Shown here in pieces: positions 26,959 to 36,634 of a stretch of DNA of 64,000 nt. The notes below the pieces were generated by a model. It was not told the origin of the DNA. It made no database searches and saw only the letters and a program-made list of their open reading frames with translations. A program made the position numbers and the translations under genes. Every line of letters begins with the position of its first letter. Position 1 is the first letter of the stretch. Source of the stretch: Bifidobacterium coryneforme (GTDB taxonomy: Bacteria; Actinomycetota; Actinomycetes; Actinomycetales; Bifidobacteriaceae); contig NZ_CP007287.1 of assembly GCF_000737865.1 (NCBI RefSeq), positions 151,453 to 215,452 on the forward strand, in the 5' to 3' direction.

Positions 26959-28734
26959 TTATCGGTTCTCGCCCGCGGGGCGAAGAACCCAGGCGGTGGT
27001 GTCCTGGGGCAGTCGGCCGTTCTCAAGCGGACCGGATGTCAGGACCGGTTCGCCCTCGGGCAGGTCCACGGGCTCTTCCGAGAAGTTGGTCAGGCAGACC
27101 AGCTCCCCCGCTGCTCCGTTCATCGTCGCCGCACGCCGATAGGAGAGGATGCCGGCCTCCTGGGTCAGGGCCTGCACGGTGGTGTCCCCGGTCGGCGTGA
27201 GCAGCTGGGCGCGCAGTTGCAAGGCCCTGCGGTAGAGATTGAGCATGGACTCGGGGTCCTGATCCTCATGGTCCACTGCAAAGTCCTCGAACCATAGCGG
27301 CTGGGGCAGGTGGGGGTCTGCGCAGTCCGAACCATCGGAGCGTTTGGCGGGCGAGAACCCGAAGGATGCACCCTGTCCGAAGGCAGGATCCCAGTCGCTC
27401 GGTGCGGGCTTGTCCCCCGCCTCCCAGGGAAGGGGAACCCTGCAACCGTCACGGCCTTTTTCGATATACTGCCGGCTGGTCCGGTGCGGAGTGGGGTCCT
27501 CCAGGCGGTCCCAGGGGATATCGGGAACCTCGAACAGACCCAGCTCCTCGCCCTGGTAGATGTATACGGAGCCGGGCAGGGCTGCTTCCAGCGCGAATCC
27601 GGCCCTGGCCCGCTTGGTTCCGAGGGGCCGATCCTCCCTGTAGGACTGCCCGTTTCGCAGGAGCCAGTCCTTGCCCAGCTGGTGGTAGTTGACGCTGTCG
27701 ACCTGGGGAAGGGCGTAGCGGGTGGCCTGCCTGATCACGTCGTGGTTGCTCATGACCCAGGTGGTGGTCGATCCCGATTCGTCGGCCGAGACCAGGCCCT
27801 CATCGATGGCCCGGTAGAGGGCATCGCACTCCCAGTTGGCCTTGGCGAACTCGAAGTTGAATACCTGCCCAAGCTCCTCCTCGGATGCATAGAGGTGCTG
27901 ATGTTCGGGCACGACCCATGCCTCGCCCACCGCGAACCGGTGGGGCTGGTACTCGTTGAACACCTGCCGCCACTCCCGATATATCTCGTGTACGTCGGGC
28001 CTGTCCCAGAGGGGGTGCTCGTAGTTGTGGTATTCGGACTGCTGCTGGATGGGCCAACGGTCCAGTTCCGCCAGTGGCCTGCTGTCCAGGTCCTTGGCCA
28101 GACCATGCGCCACGTCGATGCGGAAACCATCGGTGCCGTGATCCGACCAGAAGCGGAACACGTCCTTGAATTCCTCGTGGACATCAGGGTTCTTCCAGTT
28201 CAGGTCCGGCTGTTCCTTGGCGAAGATGTGCAGATACCACTCGCCGTCGTCGACCTGCTCCCAGGCCGATCCGCCGAAGAGCGACATCCACCCGTTCGGG
28301 GGCAGCTCGCCGTGCTCCCCCCTGCCCTTGCGGAAGATATAGCGGTCTCGTTCCGCGGAGCCCGCCCCTGCGGCCAGGGCCTGGCGGAACCACTTGTGCT
28401 GGTCCGAGGTGTGGTTGGGGACTATGTCGACGATGATCTTGAGTCCGGAATCGTGGGCAGCCTGGACCATCTGGTCGAAGTCGTCCATGGTGCCGAGCCG
28501 AGGGTCCACGTTCTTGTAATCCATCACGTCGTAGCCGCCGTCGGCCAGTTCGGAGGGGTAGAAGGGGGAGAGCCACACGGCATCAACCCCCAGGTCCTTC
28601 AGATACCCCATCTTCTCGGTGACTCCGCGGATGTCGCCGATTCCGTCGCCGTTCACGTCCTTGAAGCTCCGCGGGTATATCTGGTATACGACTGCCTGCT
28701 TCCACCAGTCATCGCTGAGGTTATTGTCTGTCAT
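26959..28734 (-). CDS. GH13 alpha-glucosidase (oligo-1,6-glucosidase / AglA type)
   Basis: A 591-residue cytoplasmic enzyme of the GH13 family. The barrel starts WWKQAVVYQIYPRSFKDVNGDGIGD (residues 10-34). Other motifs are DIVPNHTS near 103-110, the nucleophile D207 in GFRIDVAH, the acid/base E271 in VGEAW, and the transition-state pair H331-D332 in SNHDV. Motifs and length fit alpha-glucosidases active on sucrose-, isomaltose- or related linkages; exact specificity is not fixed. The ATG at 28734 has a perfect AAGGAGG site. A TGCAAACG-type operator is at 28928-28941, about 190 bases before the start, so it may share control with the copy A transporter. Confidence 0.88.
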   Translation of the reverse strand: MTDNNLSDDWWKQAVVYQIYPRSFKDVNGDGIGDIRGVTEKMGYLKDLGVDAVWLSPFYPSELADGGYDVMDYKNVDPRLGTMDDFDQMVQAAHDSGLKIIVDIVPNHTSDQHKWFRQALAAGAGSAERDRYIFRKGRGEHGELPPNGWMSLFGGSAWEQVDDGEWYLHIFAKEQPDLNWKNPDVHEEFKDVFRFWSDHGTDGFRIDVAHGLAKDLDSRPLAELDRWPIQQQSEYHNYEHPLWDRPDVHEIYREWRQVFNEYQPHRFAVGEAWVVPEHQHLYASEEELGQVFNFEFAKANWECDALYRAIDEGLVSADESGSTTTWVMSNHDVIRQATRYALPQVDSVNYHQLGKDWLLRNGQSYREDRPLGTKRARAGFALEAALPGSVYIYQGEELGLFEVPDIPWDRLEDPTPHRTSRQYIEKGRDGCRVPLPWEAGDKPAPSDWDPAFGQGASFGFSPAKRSDGSDCADPHLPQPLWFEDFAVDHEDQDPESMLNLYRRALQLRAQLLTPTGDTTVQALTQEAGILSYRRAATMNGAAGELVCLTNFSEEPVDLPEGEPVLTSGPLENGRLPQDTTAWVLRPAGENR

Positions 28735-28927
28735 TGCTGTTTTCCTCCTTGAAATCCAGTTGGGTTGACATGCGAGGGTGCCCCGACTGCTGACAACGAT
28801 ATCAAGTGCTGTACCCATCCAGGAAGCAGCGGTGTGGAGTCTCCATGATTTATCTATTTACTGGCTATGCTTGCCCATTTGCAATCTGGAGTGCAGTACG
28901 GAATTCAGCAACCGTGGCTATCCCTAA

Positions 28928-28941
28928 TGCAAACGTTGTCT
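28928..28941 (+). promoter_or_regulatory. Possible LacI-type operator between GH13 and dnaK genes
   Basis: TGCAAACGTTGTCT shares the half-site TGCAAACG with three other local operators; the second half is poor. In the 447-base region 28735-29181 no gene is supported. A candidate minus-strand promoter for the GH13 gene (TTGCAA then GTAAAT at 17 bases) lies around 28856-28883, but it is weak. Confidence 0.4.
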
Positions 28942-29017
28942 ATTGCAGAAAATCGACCTGGGAGGAGTCGTTTCCGGGAGGACTGGTGAAAGGCGGGAAT
29001 AATATTTGCGTAAGGAA

Positions 29018-29038
29018 GTTGAGTGATGTAGGCTCAAG
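29018..29038 (+). promoter_or_regulatory. HAIR element (HspR operator) before dnaK
   Basis: GTTGAGT, seven bases, GCTCAAG matches the HAIR consensus CTTGAGT-N7-ACTCAAG with one mismatch in each half. It is 144 bases before dnaK. The hspR gene is at the end of the same cluster. A possible -10 TAATAT (29000-29005) lies just before it, so HspR binding would block transcription. Confidence 0.85.
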
Positions 29039-29181
29039 TTTCGGAGTGGTCAGGTTGGCTGCTTGCCGGGACCGACGCGAGTCGGCCATCGGGACCACGA
29101 ACGAAGCGCGAGTGGAAAACGTAGAAGACACCTGGTGCAGGGCATGGGCCCTGTACCGGAACTCATCAGGAGGTCATGAGT

Positions 29182-31056
29182 ATGGGACGTGCAGTTGGCA
29201 TCGATCTGGGAACCACCAATTCCTGCATTGCAACACTTGAAGGTGGCGAGCCCACGGTCATCGTGAACGCCGAGGGTGCCCGCACCACACCGTCGGTGGT
29301 GGCATTCAGCAAGTCCGGCGAGATTCTGGTCGGTGAGGTGGCCAAGCGCCAGGCCGTCACCAACGTCGACAGGACCATCAGCTCGGTCAAGCGCCACATG
29401 GGTACCGACTGGACCGTCGAAATCGACGGCAAGAAGTGGACCCCCCAGGAGATTTCGGCCCAGATCCTGATGAAGCTCAAGAGGGATGCCGAATCCTACC
29501 TGGGCGAGGCTGTCACCGACGCGGTCATCACCTGCCCTGCCTACTTCAACGACGCACAGCGTCAGGCCACCAAGGACGCCGGCAAGATTGCCGGGCTGAA
29601 CGTCCTGCGCATCATCAACGAGCCCACCGCCGCGGCCCTGGCCTACGGCCTGGAGAAGGGCAAGGAGGACGAGCGCATCCTGGTCTTCGATCTGGGTGGC
29701 GGCACCTTCGATGTCTCCCTGCTGGAGATCGGCAAGGACGACGACGGCTTCTCGACCATTCAGGTCCAGGCCACCAACGGCGACAACAAGCTGGGTGGTG
29801 ACGACTGGGATCAGAAGATCATCGACTGGTTGGTCGGCGAGGTCAAGAACAAGTACAACGTGGACCTCTCCAAGGACAAGATTGCCCTGCAGAGGCTGAA
29901 GGAAGCGGCCGAGCAGGCCAAGAAGGAGCTGAGTTCCTCCTCCTCCACCAACATCTCCATGCAGTATCTCGCCATGACCCCCGACGGGACCCCCGTCCAC
30001 CTGGACGAGAGCCTGACCAGGGCACGTTTCGAGGAGATGACCTCCGACCTGCTGGGTCGTTGCCGCACACCGTTCAACAACGTGCTGCACGATGCCGGCA
30101 TCGCAATCCAGGACATCGACCACGTGGTGCTGGTCGGTGGTTCCACCCGTATGCCCGCCGTCAAGGACCTGGTCAAGGAACTGACCGGCGGCAAGGAGGC
30201 CAACCAGACCGTCAACCCCGATGAGGTCGTGGCCGTCGGTGCCGCCGTCCAGTCGGGCGTCATCAAGGGCGACCGTAAGGATGTCCTCCTGATTGACGTG
30301 ACCCCGCTTTCCCTGGGTATCGAGACCAAGGGCGGAATCATGACCAAGCTGATCGACCGCAACACGGCCATCCCGACCAAGCGCTCCGAGGTGTTCTCGA
30401 CCGCTGAGGACAACCAGCCCTCCGTGCTGATTCAGGTCTACCAGGGTGAGCGTGAATTCGCCCGTGACAACAAGCCCCTGGGCACCTTCGAGCTGACCGG
30501 TATCGCCCCGGCACCCCGTGGTGTTCCTCAGATCGAGGTCACCTTCGATATCGACGCCAACGGCATCGTGCACGTCTCCGCCAAGGACAAGGGCACCGGC
30601 AAGGAACAGTCCATGACCATCACCGGCGGATCTGCCCTGCCCAAGGACGAGATCGACCGCATGGTCAAGGAGGCCGAGTCCCACGAGGCTGAAGACAAGC
30701 AGCGCCGTGAGGATGCCGACACCCGCAACGCCGCCGAGTCCGCCGCCTACCAGACCGAGAAGCTGGTCAACGACAACAAGGACAAGATCTCCGATGAGGT
30801 CGCCAAGGAGGTCACCGACAAGGTCAACGCCCTGAAGGAGGCCCTCAAGGGTGACGACATGGACAAGGTCAAGAACGCTCAGAGCGAACTGATGACCTCT
30901 GCCCAGAAGATCGGTGAGGCCCTCTACTCCCAGCAGGCGGCTGAGCAGGCCGCAGGAACCGCCGGGGACGGGTCCGCCCAGGCCTCCGATTCGTCCGATG
31001 ACGACGTGGTTGATGCCGAGGTCGTGGATGACGACAAGAAGAAGGACGGCGAGTGA
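29182..31056 (+). CDS. dnaK: Molecular chaperone DnaK (Hsp70)
   Basis: A 624-residue ATP-driven chaperone for unfolded proteins. Motifs include [11 protein letters not shown] at the start, [19 protein letters not shown] near 120-138, [17 protein letters not shown] near 168-184 and [11 protein letters not shown] near 315-325. The substrate-binding domain starts near 370. A charged tail is rich in D and E. The ATG at 29182 is preferred over 29176 because AGGAGG ends eight bases before it. Followed by grpE after one base, so the two are coupled. Expression is probably repressed by HspR through the HAIR box. Confidence 0.98.
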   Translation: MGRAVGIDLGTTNSCIATLEGGEPTVIVNAEGARTTPSVVAFSKSGEILVGEVAKRQAVTNVDRTISSVKRHMGTDWTVEIDGKKWTPQEISAQILMKLKRDAESYLGEAVTDAVITCPAYFNDAQRQATKDAGKIAGLNVLRIINEPTAAALAYGLEKGKEDERILVFDLGGGTFDVSLLEIGKDDDGFSTIQVQATNGDNKLGGDDWDQKIIDWLVGEVKNKYNVDLSKDKIALQRLKEAAEQAKKELSSSSSTNISMQYLAMTPDGTPVHLDESLTRARFEEMTSDLLGRCRTPFNNVLHDAGIAIQDIDHVVLVGGSTRMPAVKDLVKELTGGKEANQTVNPDEVVAVGAAVQSGVIKGDRKDVLLIDVTPLSLGIETKGGIMTKLIDRNTAIPTKRSEVFSTAEDNQPSVLIQVYQGEREFARDNKPLGTFELTGIAPAPRGVPQIEVTFDIDANGIVHVSAKDKGTGKEQSMTITGGSALPKDEIDRMVKEAESHEAEDKQRREDADTRNAAESAAYQTEKLVNDNKDKISDEVAKEVTDKVNALKEALKGDDMDKVKNAQSELMTSAQKIGEALYSQQAAEQAAGTAGDGSAQASDSSDDDVVDAEVVDDDKKKDGE

Positions 31057-31057
31057 T

Positions 31058-31834
31058 ATGTCAGCCTTCGATAAGGATGACTATCTGAGTGGCATGGATG
31101 ATGCCGAGTCGCTCAAGGGCGACACGGCATCATCCGGCCGGGCCGGGGGTGCGCCTGACAACGGATCCGGGCAGTCCTCGGATGACCAGGCCGGCAGGGG
31201 GCGTCATGCCGCCAGGCCGGCAGAGGGTCAGGAGTCCGATGCCCAGACTTCCGAAGGCCAGGCCTCGTCTGCCCAGGCAAGGGGCAGGCATCAGGCTCCC
31301 GCGGCGGATGCCGGAGCATCGGACGGTGATGGCGCAGGCCGGGATTCCGGACAGGGCCATGAGGGTCAGGCCGGTGAATCCGCAGGTGAAGACGACCTGA
31401 CCCCACTGGGTAAGGCCAAGAAGGAAGCGGCCGACTACCTGGATGCCCTGCAGCGTGAGCGTGCCGAGTTCGTCAACTTCCGCAACAGGACCAAGAAGGA
31501 ACAGGACCTCTTCCGCCAGCATGGCATCATCGATGTCCTGACCGCCCTCCTGCCTGCCCTGGACGACATCGATCGGATCAGGGAGCACGGCCAGATGGAC
31601 GATTCCTTCCAGGCCGTCGCCGCCAAGATCGACAAGACCTTCGAGAAGTTCGGGGTCGAGAAGTTCGGCGAGAAGGGCGAGGACTTCGACCCCACCAGGC
31701 ACGAGGCCATCCTGCACAAACCGGATTCCGAGGCCAGCAAGGAGACCGTTGACACGGTCGTCGAGGCCGGCTATCGAATTGGAGACAGGGTGATTCGGGC
31801 TGCCAGGGTAGTGGTGGTATCGCCAGAGCAATAG
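31058..31834 (+). CDS. grpE: Nucleotide exchange factor GrpE
   Basis: A 258-residue DnaK nucleotide exchange factor. The C-terminal half has the family pattern: the coiled-coil helix with YLDALQRERAEFVNFRNRTKKEQ near 126-148, then FQAVAAKIDKTFEKFGVEKFG and EAILHKPDSEASKETVDTVVEAGYRIGDRVIRAARVVV at the end. The first 110 residues are low-complexity, rich in S, G, A, Q and D with repeats such as GQ and EGQ. That is clearly longer than usual for GrpE and probably disordered. Starts one base after the dnaK stop. Confidence 0.95.
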   Translation: MSAFDKDDYLSGMDDAESLKGDTASSGRAGGAPDNGSGQSSDDQAGRGRHAARPAEGQESDAQTSEGQASSAQARGRHQAPAADAGASDGDGAGRDSGQGHEGQAGESAGEDDLTPLGKAKKEAADYLDALQRERAEFVNFRNRTKKEQDLFRQHGIIDVLTALLPALDDIDRIREHGQMDDSFQAVAAKIDKTFEKFGVEKFGEKGEDFDPTRHEAILHKPDSEASKETVDTVVEAGYRIGDRVIRAARVVVVSPEQ

Positions 31835-31885
31835 GCGACCGGTGATTGTGGACGATCCACATGGCGAACCGACGTCCGGAGTGTG

Positions 31886-31918
31886 CGGCGGCGAGGCGGG
31901 AATCTCCGCCCGCCGCCG
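31886..31918 (+). other. GC hairpin between grpE and dnaJ
   Basis: A 13-base stem with one bulged A (31886-31899 with 31906-31918). It lies in the 143-base gap of the heat-shock cluster and could reduce or pause transcription before dnaJ. No U-run follows. Confidence 0.5.
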
Positions 31919-31977
31919 CGCGCACAGATGACGGTTCTCAATCCGATATTCGTTACTTATGAGGAAAGGAGACATGG

Positions 31978-32997
31978 ATGGCTGAGAATGAGTGGCTGAG
32001 CAAGGACTATTACAAGGTCCTTGGTGTCTCCAAGGACGCCAGCGATGCGGAAATCACCAAGGCATACCGCAAGCTTGCCCGCAAATACCATCCCGATCTC
32101 AATAAGACCAAGGAGGCCGAGGAGAGGTTCAAGGAAATCTCCGAAGCCTATGACGTGCTCAGCAACAAGGAGCAGCGTCAGAAGTATGATGCCATCCGCC
32201 AGTTCGGCATGGGAGGCGCTCGCTTTTCCGGAGGATCAGGTCAGAGCGGATTCAGTACCGATGCCTTCTCCGACATCTTCGGCTCCATGTTCGGGGCCGG
32301 TGGAGCACCGGGTAGTGGTGGAATCCACTTCGGTGCAGGAGGGGGTCAGCCCGGCTTCTCCGATATCTTCTCCACCTTCGGTGGCGGAGGGGCCGCGGGC
32401 GGCAACCCGACGGGATTCAGCGGGTACGAGACCCGGCAGGAGGCCAGGCCCGTCAAGGGGCAGGACCGTAACTCCTCAATCAGTCTCTCCTTCCGGCAGG
32501 CCGTCAAAGGTGCCACGGTCTCGTTGAGCGTGGGCGGGTCCAAGTTCAAGACCCACATTCCGGCAGGGGTGCATGACGGGCAGAGGATTCGTCTTCCCGG
32601 CAAGGGTCGGCCCGGTAGCAACGGGGGCGCCAACGGTGACCTCTACCTGCAGATCAAGGTCGAGCCCAGCGCCCGCTTCGGGATGGATGGCAAGGATCTG
32701 GTCATGGACCTCCCCGTCACCGTCTCCGAGGCTGCTTTGGGGGCCAAGGTCCAGGTACGTGATGTGGATGACCAGGTGGTCACCTTCAAGGTGCCTGCCG
32801 GATCGTCCAGCGGCGATCAGGTCAGGGTGTCCGGCCAGGGGGTACAGGACAGGCGTGGCAACGGCGATCTGGTTGGCAGAATCAGGATACGGATGCCCGA
32901 CAGACTCGGGTTGGCCCAGAAAAAGGCCATGCGTGAATTCGCCAAGGCCAGCCAGGACTTTGATGCCCAGGTGGCTGATGACCGCATGAAGATCTGA
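31978..32997 (+). CDS. dnaJ: DnaJ-type co-chaperone without zinc-finger domain
   Basis: A 339-residue J-domain protein. The J domain (residues 8-75) contains [30 protein letters not shown] with the HPD at about 38-40. A G/F-rich region runs to about residue 145, followed directly by the C-terminal substrate-binding domains (from about 160). The CxxCxGxG zinc repeats of classical DnaJ are absent; I see no Cys in the segment. It therefore matches the CbpA/type II form. It stimulates DnaK ATPase. The AGGAAAGGAG site precedes the ATG. Confidence 0.93.
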   Translation: MAENEWLSKDYYKVLGVSKDASDAEITKAYRKLARKYHPDLNKTKEAEERFKEISEAYDVLSNKEQRQKYDAIRQFGMGGARFSGGSGQSGFSTDAFSDIFGSMFGAGGAPGSGGIHFGAGGGQPGFSDIFSTFGGGGAAGGNPTGFSGYETRQEARPVKGQDRNSSISLSFRQAVKGATVSLSVGGSKFKTHIPAGVHDGQRIRLPGKGRPGSNGGANGDLYLQIKVEPSARFGMDGKDLVMDLPVTVSEAALGAKVQVRDVDDQVVTFKVPAGSSSGDQVRVSGQGVQDRRGNGDLVGRIRIRMPDRLGLAQKKAMREFAKASQDFDAQVADDRMKI

Positions 32998-33021
32998 AGG
33001 CCGATTCATCGGCAACCTGTA

Positions 33022-33057
33022 CCAGCCCCTCCCGGTCCCCTCCGGGAGAGGGGCTGG
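33022..33057 (+). terminator. Hairpin between dnaJ and hspR
   Basis: CCAGCCCCT (33022-33030) pairs with AGGGGCTGG (33049-33057), and CCCGG with CCGGG inside. No clear U-run. It may give partial termination, so hspR would be expressed less than the chaperones. Confidence 0.55.
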
Positions 33058-33117
33058 CACAGGTTGTGCGGAGAGGATCCGATTGTGGTGTGGGGGAACG
33101 GAAAGGGGATGAAGATC

Positions 33118-33687
33118 ATGACACGGATAGACAGGGAGACCAGGCAGATGTACCTTGCCTGTGCCCAGGCCCTGGTCCGGGACCAGGTGAACCTGGATGC
33201 GGCTGATGACGCCGGCATGGACATCGAGCTTCCGGTCTTCAGTGTGGGTCAGGTGGCGACCCTGGCCGACATCCACCCGCAGACCCTCCGCCAGTATGAC
33301 CGCCTGGGCCTGGTTGTGCCCGAACGGACCGAGGGGGGAGCGCGGCGTTACTCACTGCGTGACCTGGACCGGCTGACCCAGGCCCAGCATCTGAGTCAGG
33401 ATGAATCCATCAACCTGGCAGGGGTGACCAGGATCCTGGCCCTGGCCGAGGAGAACCGCCAGTTGCGGCGGCAACTCAGACGTTCCAGGCAGGCCGAAGG
33501 CCCCAGCATATTCGCTGCCGCGGCGGATGGCCGGGTGGTCGAAATCAAACGTTCCGATAGCGCCCGCTTGTGGCGACAGGAGATAACGCACGAATACGGG
33601 CAGTACTCGACCGGTGCTTCCACCCATGGCGACAAGCCGCAGATGACCACCTCCAAGTCGCTGATTATCTGGGGGATGCACTCCTGA
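33118..33687 (+). CDS. hspR: Heat-shock repressor HspR (MerR-type)
   Basis: A 189-residue regulator. The MerR-type helix-turn-helix lies near residues 38-85 (FSVGQVATLADIHPQTLRQYDRLGLVVPERTEGGARRYSLRDLDRL). A coiled-coil EENRQLRRQLRR follows. In actinobacteria HspR represses dnaK and clpB operons at HAIR boxes with DnaK as co-repressor; the HAIR box at 29018 is the matching site. The ATG at 33118 is preferred since AAGGGG lies nine bases before. The C-terminal 60 residues vary in this family. Confidence 0.92.
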   Translation: MTRIDRETRQMYLACAQALVRDQVNLDAADDAGMDIELPVFSVGQVATLADIHPQTLRQYDRLGLVVPERTEGGARRYSLRDLDRLTQAQHLSQDESINLAGVTRILALAEENRQLRRQLRRSRQAEGPSIFAAAADGRVVEIKRSDSARLWRQEITHEYGQYSTGASTHGDKPQMTTSKSLIIWGMHS

Positions 33688-33882
33688 CCTGCCGAGTCGG
33701 TTCCCTGCTCTGTGGTATTGTTGACAGGTTAGCCGCTTCCACTCAGGAATGCGGTTGATCGTCGCCTGAATGCTGTGATTGCCGGGAAATGCTGATTGCT
33801 TCCGCGAAATCCTCTGCTTTGCTCGCGGCTCGCGGGCTATCAACCGATGTGCCCGTCGTATTTCCCACTCGAAAGGCCATCC

Positions 33883-35592
33883 TTGACATCTCACGTCATG
33901 CCTGAAACTGAAACTTCAACTACCGCAGGGTCCAAGGCCGGCACGACCTTTGCCGACCTGGGCGTTCCCGATGCCCTGGTCAGGGTGCTCGCAGCCGATG
34001 GGAAGACCGAGGCCTTCCCCATCCAGGAGGACACCCTGCCTGATTCCCTGGACGGACGCGACATTCTGGGGCGTGGCCGGACCGGATCCGGCAAGACCCT
34101 GGCATTCACGATTCCCCTGGTGGCACGCCTGGCTCTCGACGAGACCACCCTGCCACAGGAATCCAGCGACTCCGACCGTGGCCGGGGCCGGAAGAACGTT
34201 CCGCATCCGAGGGGTCTGGTCCTGGCTCCCACCCGTGAATTGGCCAACCAGATCGATGAGGTCCTGACGCCCCTGGCCAATGCCTATCACATGAGGACCT
34301 GCACCGTATACGGCGGGGTCAAGCAGGGCCGGCAGGTCGATGCCCTGAAGCGCGGAGCTCAGATTGTCGTGGCCTGCCCGGGCCGCCTGGAGGACCTCCT
34401 CCAGCAGAGGGTGCTCTCCCTGGAATCCGTCAGCATCGCCGTTCTGGACGAGGCCGACGAGATGGCCGACATGGGCTTCCTGCCTGCGGTCGAGCGCATA
34501 CTCACCCAGGTGAGGCCCGGTGGTCAGCGTATGCTCTTCTCCGCAACCCTGGACCATGGGGTGGATGCCGTGGTCAAGCGCTTCCTTAAGAACGCCAAGG
34601 TCCACGAGGTGGATTCGGCCACCCAGCAAGTGGACCAGATGACGCATCACATCTTTGAGACCACTCAGGACGCCAAGCACGACCTGGTCCGCCGTCTGGC
34701 CTCGGGCAAGGGCAAGCGCATCCTTTTCACCCGCACCAAGTTCCAGGCCAAGAAGCTGGCCAAGAACCTCATCACCAATGGCATCCCGGCCGCCCAGCTG
34801 CACGGCAACCTCTCCCAGAACCAGCGTGACCGCAATCTTGAGGCCTTCTCCAGGGGTGACGTCCGCGTACTGGTGGCCACTGATGTGGCCGCAAGGGGTG
34901 TTGACATCAGCGATGTGGATCTGGTGGTACAGGTGGATCCGCCCGCGGACCCCAAGTCCTTCCTGCATCGTTCCGGTCGTACGGCCCGTGCCGGAAAAGC
35001 CGGTGATGTGGTCACCGTGGTCCTGCCCAACCAACGTCGCGACACCAAGCGGTTGCTCCGGATGGCCCATATCGATGCCAAACCCGTTCACGTCACGGCT
35101 TCCTCTCCCGAGGTCGGGGAACTCGTAGGCGCTGTGGCGGATCCCATTCAGGGATGGTCCCTGGAGTCCTCAACCCCAAGTCGCTCCGAAGGGGGTCGCA
35201 AGGAAGGCTCCCGCGGCCGCTCGTCGGGAGGTCGGGGTCGCTCGCGTGACCGTGACCGTAATCGTGACCGTGGGCGCGATCGTGGTCAGGACAGGAAGTT
35301 CCGCGATGGTGGTTCCCGTCGAAGGGGTGACCGTTCCGGACGTTCGCGCAGGGAAGATGACTTTGCAAACCAGGAAGGCCCCATCGATGCCCGCACCCGT
35401 AGGGGTCGTGGAGGGAACCGCCGCGGAGACGGGGCGGCCTGGTCGGACGGTTCCGGACGTGGCCAAGGTGGCCGCAGGGGTGGCCGGGGCGCTGGCAGTG
35501 ACAGGGCCTCCAGCAGGTCGGGTGGCTTCCAGCATGGACCCCATAGGCATCGCAGGGACTCCAACCCCTTCCGCTCCTCACGTAGCCGCTGA
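33883..35592 (+). CDS. DEAD-box RNA helicase with RG/RD-rich tail
   Basis: A 569-residue ATP-dependent RNA helicase, probably acting on ribosome assembly or mRNA decay. Q motif region FADLGVPDALVRVLAADGKTEAFPIQ near 24-50. Motif I GRTGSGKT, Ia PTRELANQ, II DEADEMADMG (the DEAD variant is DEAD), III SAT, and VI HRSGRTARAG are all present. The tail from about 430 is rich in R, D, G and S with RDRDR repeats, typical for RNA binding and probably disordered. The start is uncertain: TTG 33883 has GAAAGG before it, ATG 33898 does not. Confidence 0.93.
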   Translation: MTSHVMPETETSTTAGSKAGTTFADLGVPDALVRVLAADGKTEAFPIQEDTLPDSLDGRDILGRGRTGSGKTLAFTIPLVARLALDETTLPQESSDSDRGRGRKNVPHPRGLVLAPTRELANQIDEVLTPLANAYHMRTCTVYGGVKQGRQVDALKRGAQIVVACPGRLEDLLQQRVLSLESVSIAVLDEADEMADMGFLPAVERILTQVRPGGQRMLFSATLDHGVDAVVKRFLKNAKVHEVDSATQQVDQMTHHIFETTQDAKHDLVRRLASGKGKRILFTRTKFQAKKLAKNLITNGIPAAQLHGNLSQNQRDRNLEAFSRGDVRVLVATDVAARGVDISDVDLVVQVDPPADPKSFLHRSGRTARAGKAGDVVTVVLPNQRRDTKRLLRMAHIDAKPVHVTASSPEVGELVGAVADPIQGWSLESSTPSRSEGGRKEGSRGRSSGGRGRSRDRDRNRDRGRDRGQDRKFRDGGSRRRGDRSGRSRREDDFANQEGPIDARTRRGRGGNRRGDGAAWSDGSGRGQGGRRGGRGAGSDRASSRSGGFQHGPHRHRRDSNPFRSSRSR

Positions 35593-35598
35593 TTGTAC

Positions 35599-35638
35599 CA
35601 GAGGAACCGGGGCCTGCCCATTGGCCCCGGTTCCTCTG
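35599..35638 (+). terminator. Terminator after the helicase gene
   Basis: A perfect 16-base stem: 35599-35614 pairs with 35623-35638, loop TGCCCATT. It is seven bases after the helicase stop. Confidence 0.85.
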
Positions 35639-35738
35639 CGTATGGGGACCTGGTAGCATTGCAACTCGTGACCGGATCCGGTCACCGGAACAAAAACCGA
35701 TGAGCGTGTCAAGAGAGACGCGCTGGGGAGAGAGAATA

Positions 35739-36587
35739 ATGGGCGAAGATTCGCACAATTTTGATAACCAGGGATATGGCAGCCAGAATCCAGCCGATTC
35801 CGACGCACCCACCTACCCGGCAACAGGTGCGGGTCAATATGGGTATGGGCAGGAGTCTTCGGCTCCTATGGCCGGAGAGGCCTACGGGCAGCCCGCCTAT
35901 GGCGCTGATCCCGTCCAGTATCCGCCTCAGGGCGACCCTCAGTTCAACGGTCAGCCCCAGGCTGCTCCGAAGGACGACTCCTACAGCGGCATGGCCATCA
36001 CCGCCCTCGTTCTGGCCTTCCTCCTGCCTCTGGTTGGCCTGATCCTGGCGATTGTCAGCCTGGTCAAGTTCAACAAGGGGGATCGTCGCAAGGGCAAGGG
36101 CATGTCGATCGCGGCCCTGGTCATCTCCATTATCATGATGATCGGCTCCAACATCCTCGTCTACAACGTCATGAACAAGACGATGGATCAGGTCTCCCAT
36201 TCAATCAGCCAGTCAGTCGGGGGAAGCAGTACTGGTAAGTACAAGAACATGCAGGACTGGATCGACAGGTCTCCTGATGTGCAGGAGTTCTACTCCACCA
36301 TGGGCGGACAGCTCAAGCAGCAGAACGTCACCGCCACTCTGAAGGCCGATGGGGACGAGAAACTCGTCATCGACCTGAGCATGGAACTGCCTGAAGGGCA
36401 GGAGATTGACAGCGATGCCGCCGATCAGATCCTGGACCAGCCGGCTCTGAATACGAACATGACACAGCTGGCCAAGGAACTCAAGAAGGAGGGCTTCAAG
36501 CACCCCACTGTCGAGGTTGTCGTACACACGGCAGACAACTCCTTCAGCGCCAGCCAGGTCAACGATGAGAATGGCAAAGTGTCCTGA
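35739..36587 (+). CDS. DUF4190-type membrane protein with extracytoplasmic C-terminal domain
   Basis: A 282-residue protein. The first 90 residues are rich in G, P, Q, Y and A (YGQ, PAYG, PPQG repeats) and probably cytoplasmic and disordered. Two hydrophobic helices follow near 100-122 and 132-155. The remaining 120 residues (KYKNMQDWIDRSPDVQEFYSTMG, VTATLKADGDEKLVIDLSMELPEG) look like the DUF4854 type, of unknown function. The ATG at 35739 has GAGAGAG before it. Closed by the hairpin at 36600-36634. Confidence 0.65.
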   Translation: MGEDSHNFDNQGYGSQNPADSDAPTYPATGAGQYGYGQESSAPMAGEAYGQPAYGADPVQYPPQGDPQFNGQPQAAPKDDSYSGMAITALVLAFLLPLVGLILAIVSLVKFNKGDRRKGKGMSIAALVISIIMMIGSNILVYNVMNKTMDQVSHSISQSVGGSSTGKYKNMQDWIDRSPDVQEFYSTMGGQLKQQNVTATLKADGDEKLVIDLSMELPEGQEIDSDAADQILDQPALNTNMTQLAKELKKEGFKHPTVEVVVHTADNSFSASQVNDENGKVS

Positions 36588-36599
36588 TTGAATTTCTGA

Positions 36600-36634
36600 G
36601 AGGCCGGGCATACCACACTGGTTGTCCCGGCCTC
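36600..36634 (+). terminator. Intrinsic terminator
   Basis: GAGGCCGGG (36600-36608) pairs with CCCGGCCTC (36626-36634), followed by TTTCAT. It ends the DUF4190-type gene. The rest of the gap up to 36947 holds no supported gene; a short open frame from 36648 has no ribosome site or similarity that I can support. Confidence 0.8.

Noticed and set aside
28735..29181. A second HAIR or a CIRCE box before dnaK
   Set aside because: Only one HAIR match is visible, and there is no TTAGCACTC inverted repeat.
28806..29240. A 144-codon plus-strand frame across the GH13/dnaK gap
   Set aside because: It runs through the HAIR box and into dnaK in another frame, and its composition is not protein-like.
29050..30684. 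Long antisense frame (544 codons) over dnaK
   Set aside because: High GC creates long open antisense frames; dnaK on the plus strand is unmistakable.
35230..35360. Short repeated units in the helicase tail that look like a repeat array
   Set aside because: They encode RD/RG-rich low-complexity protein in frame; not a CRISPR or satellite.
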